A DNA stretch of 25,305 nt from NCBI GenBank assembly GCA_965658275.1, contig CBFHRN010000030.1, positions 1-25,305 on the forward strand. Direction: 5' to 3'. Positions 22,980 to 25,305 of the stretch are shown piece by piece (position 1 is the first letter of the stretch; the number at the start of each line of letters is the position of its first letter). The position numbers and the translations under genes were made by a program. The DNA is from Croceimicrobium sp965658275 (GTDB taxonomy: Bacteria > Bacteroidota > Bacteroidia > Flavobacteriales > Schleiferiaceae). Below the pieces are notes generated by a model that saw only the letters and a program-made list of their open reading frames with translations, was not told the DNA's origin and did no database searches.

Positions 22980-23678
22980 CTAGTGGGATACCGACAACCA
23001 GGCTATCAGAAGCGCCAGCAAAATTACGGCATATTTCATCACATTAAAGTGGTGCGACTTATTATCCTCAAATAGTATGGTGGTGCTAATATGCAAGAAG
23101 ATACCAAAGACGAATGCGGTTAACTCCCTGCTGTAATCGGCTAAGAAGCTTAAACTATCTCCTAAGTAAACCCCTAAAGGAGACATCAAGGCGAAAATCG
23201 TTATGATGACCACCCGACGGGTTAAACTTAGCTTTAATTCACAAAGCATATTGTAAAGGATAATACTCACGGGCACTTTATGAACTAGAATCCCCCAAAG
23301 CAAAGCATCACGACTCAAATGATTATGACTACTTCCAATCGGAATACTCTCTAAAAAAGCATGTAAGAACAAGCTAATAAGCACTCCCATGGGTAGTCCC
23401 TTATTCTTGAACATAGCCACATGGCTATGCCCATGCTCCAATCCCTTGCTAAAGGCTTCCAGAACTAATTGCACTAAAAACCCTGCTACTACCAATAAGC
23501 CATAATGATGAGCATGCGTCTCATACACCTCCGGTAAAAGGTGGAAAACGCTAATACCTAAAAGATAAGCGCCGCTAAAGCTTAAAAGGAACTTAATGGA
23601 GATGGTTTTCGATTCTCGTAACCACTTACCCAAAAGGGCTCCGATAAGAACTGAGGCGATAAGATATACTGTGATCAT
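22980..23678 (-). CDS. ZIP family divalent metal transporter
   Basis: Moves zinc or another divalent metal across the inner membrane. The 232 residues give about seven or eight helices. The fourth-helix metal motif is HAFLESIPIG (His106, Glu110), and the fifth-helix motif is ILVHKVPVS (His133, Pro136), where the usual glutamate after Pro is Val137. A histidine-rich loop EHGHSH (81-86) lies before helix 4, typical of metal-binding ZIP loops. It begins 69 bases after the TauE/SafE stop, with a perfect GC palindrome between, and ends 138 bases before peroxiredoxin. Metal specificity cannot be read from sequence; no Zur-like box was obvious. Confidence 0.85.
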   Translation of the reverse strand: MITVYLIASVLIGALLGKWLRESKTISIKFLLSFSGAYLLGISVFHLLPEVYETHAHHYGLLVVAGFLVQLVLEAFSKGLEHGHSHVAMFKNKGLPMGVLISLFLHAFLESIPIGSSHNHLSRDALLWGILVHKVPVSIILYNMLCELKLSLTRRVVIITIFALMSPLGVYLGDSLSFLADYSRELTAFVFGIFLHISTTILFEDNKSHHFNVMKYAVILLALLIAWLSVSH

Positions 23679-23698
23679 GCTGTACGAGCAATTTTTAA

Positions 23699-23714
23699 GG
23701 CCCGATATCGGGCC
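23699..23714. other. Perfect 16-base palindrome between tauE-like and ZIP genes
   Basis: GGCCCGATATCGGGCC is fully self-complementary. As RNA it folds into six G-C pairs around an AUAU loop. On the minus strand the tail is TTAAAAATT, a poor U-tract, so it is a weak terminator at best; as DNA it is a possible dimeric-repressor site 21 bases upstream of the ZIP start codon. Confidence 0.6.
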
Positions 23715-23747
23715 GCAATTTCGCTAAATTATCTCTGCTAATAAAGT

Positions 23748-24539
23748 CTAGGATACAATCAATAACTTCAGATAATCCAGGAGACCCAATAAACTGATGG
23801 ATGAAACACTCAATATCACGATCAGGGTATAGCGAACGATGGTATTCGCTTTCGGTAAAAATAAGATATAGCGGGCGCCAATCCAGGCTCCTAAGCCCTG
23901 TCCTATAGCCAATAATAGTCCTGGTAGCCATTCTACATCGCCACTCCAGACAAAAACCACAAAAGCAGGTAAAACAAATAGAAAAGCCAATACAAGTTTA
24001 ATGATATTGGCATCGCGCAAGCTATACTGGGCCACTAACACCAATACCGCTAATAGCATAATTCCGATACCCATTTGTAAAAAGCCCCCATAAACTGCGA
24101 CTGCAAAGATTAGAAGCCAATTGAGGAGGGTTTTGTGATTACGTTCTACATTGGTGGGGCGCGCCCATTTCGAGGGTTTGTAGATCATGGTTAGGAGTAA
24201 TGCCAGCATGATTACCCCAATGATGCGCTTTAAAACAATAGGATCGACATCAACCGCTAAAAAAGCGCCTATCGCCGATCCGATAATGGCGGGTACTAAA
24301 AACCAGGCACTGTCTTTAAAAAGGAATAAGGTCCGAGGAGATCGTTTTAAACTCAGCACCGCCGTAATGGTCTGCACCAAGGCCCCCACTCTATTTGTGG
24401 CATTAGCCACATTTGCTGGCATACCGCTTAAAATAAGGATGCTTAGTGTTATGGCCGAGCCGTTTCCCGCCAAGGTATTAATGAGTCCGGCAAGCAAACC
24501 GCCACCCAATAAAAGAAGGTAGTACCACCATTCGTTCAT
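23748..24539 (-). CDS. TauE/SafE family permease (sulfite/organosulfonate exporter-like)
   Basis: Integral membrane protein of 263 residues with about eight helices. The N-terminal repeat shows GGGLLAGLINTLAGNGSAIT (12-31) followed by MPANVANATNRVGAL, the hallmark of the family, and the second half has the related GGFLQMGIGIMLLAVLVL segment. Family members export or import sulfite, sulfoacetate, taurine-related or other small anions, and specificity is not predictable. The ATG lies four bases after a perfect Bacteroidota -7 box, so the transcript may be leaderless and separate from the upstream regulator gene, whose stop is 39 bases away. That gene is on the same strand and could act on this one. 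Confidence 0.88.
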   Translation of the reverse strand: MNEWWYYLLLLGGGLLAGLINTLAGNGSAITLSILILSGMPANVANATNRVGALVQTITAVLSLKRSPRTLFLFKDSAWFLVPAIIGSAIGAFLAVDVDPIVLKRIIGVIMLALLLTMIYKPSKWARPTNVERNHKTLLNWLLIFAVAVYGGFLQMGIGIMLLAVLVLVAQYSLRDANIIKLVLAFLFVLPAFVVFVWSGDVEWLPGLLLAIGQGLGAWIGARYILFLPKANTIVRYTLIVILSVSSISLLGLLDYLKLLIVS

Positions 24540-24543
24540 GCGG

Positions 24544-24578
24544 CAAAGGTAAGTTCCTTCCTCTTCTTAAAAATCAAA
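24544..24578 (-). promoter_or_regulatory. Candidate promoter abutting the TauE/SafE start codon
   Basis: On the minus strand TTTG (24578-24575), a 23-base spacer and TACCTTTG (24551-24544) match both the -33 and -7 elements exactly, followed by CCGC and the ATG. The -33 element directly abuts the end of the wHTH gene. Transcription would begin about at the ATG. This is the best consensus match in the window. Confidence 0.6.
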
Positions 24579-25305
24579 TTAGGATTCATCGATAATTTTA
24601 TAGCCCAGTCCCCGCACATTCAAAATCTGTAAAGAAGGATCTGCCTTTAACTTTTTACGCAAACGCGAGATAAAAACATCCAAAGTACGCCCTACATAAT
24701 CTCCTTCATCTCCCCAAACCTCATGCAACAGGACTTCGCGTTCCACAGCCTTGTTTCTAGAGTTCCATAGAATAAGTAAAAGCGCGGTTTCCTTGGCGGT
24801 GAGTTCTTCTTCGCTTGTATCCAACTTTAAGAGCCCAGAAACCGCGTTAAACTGAAATTGACCGATTTGATGCACGTGTTCCTCAAGCGTAGAGGGTGAT
24901 TGACGAATCCAGAAATAAACAGGAATACCCAACAAAGGCAGTAAGAACCATAAGTACCAAGCGCTTGAGTCGGTTTCACTTTGTTTATGAGCATCCGACA
25001 AATCGGGAAAAGTAAAGGATAGCGTGTAGCAAGCCTTTATTTGCTCACGTCCTAAACAGGGAACAATTTCATCCTCAAATCTAGGGGCGATTTCAAAACT
25101 ATATACGACTCCTTCTTGCTCGCATTCTTTCACCTCTATTATGTAGCGAGTGGGAAGATCCTGCTCCGATAAAATTTGCTTACTCAAATCGACCAGGGCT
25201 GCAGGTTCAAAGGCAAAACTCGATTCGAACTGCATCACATAGGTATTGGCTTGCTTTTCTAAAGGCAATACCCTAGAGCTTGAATCTCCAGTACTCAATA
25301 ATAGC
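24579..25305 (-). CDS. Membrane-anchored winged-helix regulator, 5'-truncated by the window edge
   Basis: The open frame continues to the window edge (codons TTA and CTA upstream of a TTG), so the true start lies outside; the visible part is about 241 residues. Numbered from the TTG at 25298: residues 1-110 form a soluble region beginning GDSSSRVLPLEKQ, typical of the post-signal segment of this Bacteroidota family; a membrane helix spans 113-131; and an OmpR/PhoB-type winged helix spans 145-236 (LTAKETALLLILW, REVLLHEVWG, TLDVFISRLRKKLK, NVRGLGYKI). The order is sensor, helix, DNA-binding domain, the reverse of ToxR. It has no receiver domain. Targets unknown; the adjacent TauE/SafE gene is the nearest candidate. 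Confidence 0.85.
   Translation of the reverse strand, partial: LLLSTGDSSSRVLPLEKQANTYVMQFESSFAFEPAALVDLSKQILSEQDLPTRYIIEVKECEQEGVVYSFEIAPRFEDEIVPCLGREQIKACYTLSFTFPDLSDAHKQSETDSSAWYLWFLLPLLGIPVYFWIRQSPSTLEEHVHQIGQFQFNAVSGLLKLDTSEEELTAKETALLLILWNSRNKAVEREVLLHEVWGDEGDYVGRTLDVFISRLRKKLKADPSLQILNVRGLGYKIIDES

Noticed and set aside
23695..23931. 78-codon open frame overlapping the end of the TauE/SafE gene and the palindrome
   Set aside because: Another-frame shadow of a conserved permease; no recognisable content.
25296..25298. TTG as the start of the winged-helix regulator
   Set aside because: The frame stays open to the window edge with leucine codons before it, and the family needs a signal peptide upstream, so the gene is truncated.
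1..25305. Possible CRISPR array, mobile element, prophage or defence system
   Set aside because: No repeated spaced units, transposase, integrase or known defence proteins; genes are tightly packed core functions with even base composition by eye.

Overview
The window looks like a core chromosomal segment of a Bacteroidota bacterium, most likely a marine Flavobacteriia-type organism. The lineage call rests on several things. There is a type IX secretion Plug protein (DUF5103) and a DUF3667 zinc-ribbon membrane protein. Two rhomboids plus an EEP hydrolase lie downstream of mutL. RecQ lacks the zinc cysteines. Candidate promoters carry the Bacteroidota -7 box TAnnTTTG instead of a sigma-70 TATAAT, and Shine-Dalgarno sequences are almost absent. 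A complete Na+-pumping NADH:quinone reductase suggests a sodium-based, probably marine, energy economy.

Layout. Positions 1-1336 (+) hold the tail of a SulP-like anion transporter, a beta-carbonic anhydrase, a strong hairpin, and a very short ExbB/MotA-like membrane protein. A bidirectional terminator at about 1358-1385 separates this from the nqrABCDEF operon (minus strand, 7325 down to 1392). Divergent from nqrA, a plus-strand group holds the T9SS Plug protein, a DUF3667 protein and the t6A enzyme Sua5, and ends with its stop codon overlapping that of the convergent tatC-lptB pair (minus). From 12466 to 21044 (+) runs a tightly packed eight-gene block: recQ, rfbC, a lytic transglycosylase, a small membrane protein, mutL, two rhomboid proteases and a membrane-linked EEP hydrolase. 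The last four are joined by TAATG stop/start overlaps. A probable outer-membrane protein of unknown function follows with its own candidate promoter. The right end is all minus strand: a 5'-truncated membrane-anchored winged-helix regulator, a TauE/SafE permease, a ZIP metal transporter and a typical 2-Cys peroxiredoxin.

How the genes fit together. SulP plus carbonic anhydrase suggests inorganic-carbon handling. Nqr makes the sodium motive force. LptB, TatC, the T9SS Plug, the lytic transglycosylase and the barrel-like protein serve envelope building and export. RecQ and MutL serve genome maintenance.

No gene-free stretch exceeds 300 bases; the longest is 781-997 (217 bases), which holds the hairpin at 808-848 and nothing else I can name. 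I saw no tRNA, rRNA, CRISPR array, insertion sequence, phage gene or recognisable defence system, and no clear new multi-gene system. The points worth following are details: a MutL without endonuclease motifs, promoter boxes placed so close to ATG that the mRNAs may be leaderless, the coupled rhomboid/EEP block, and the inverted-topology membrane regulator.
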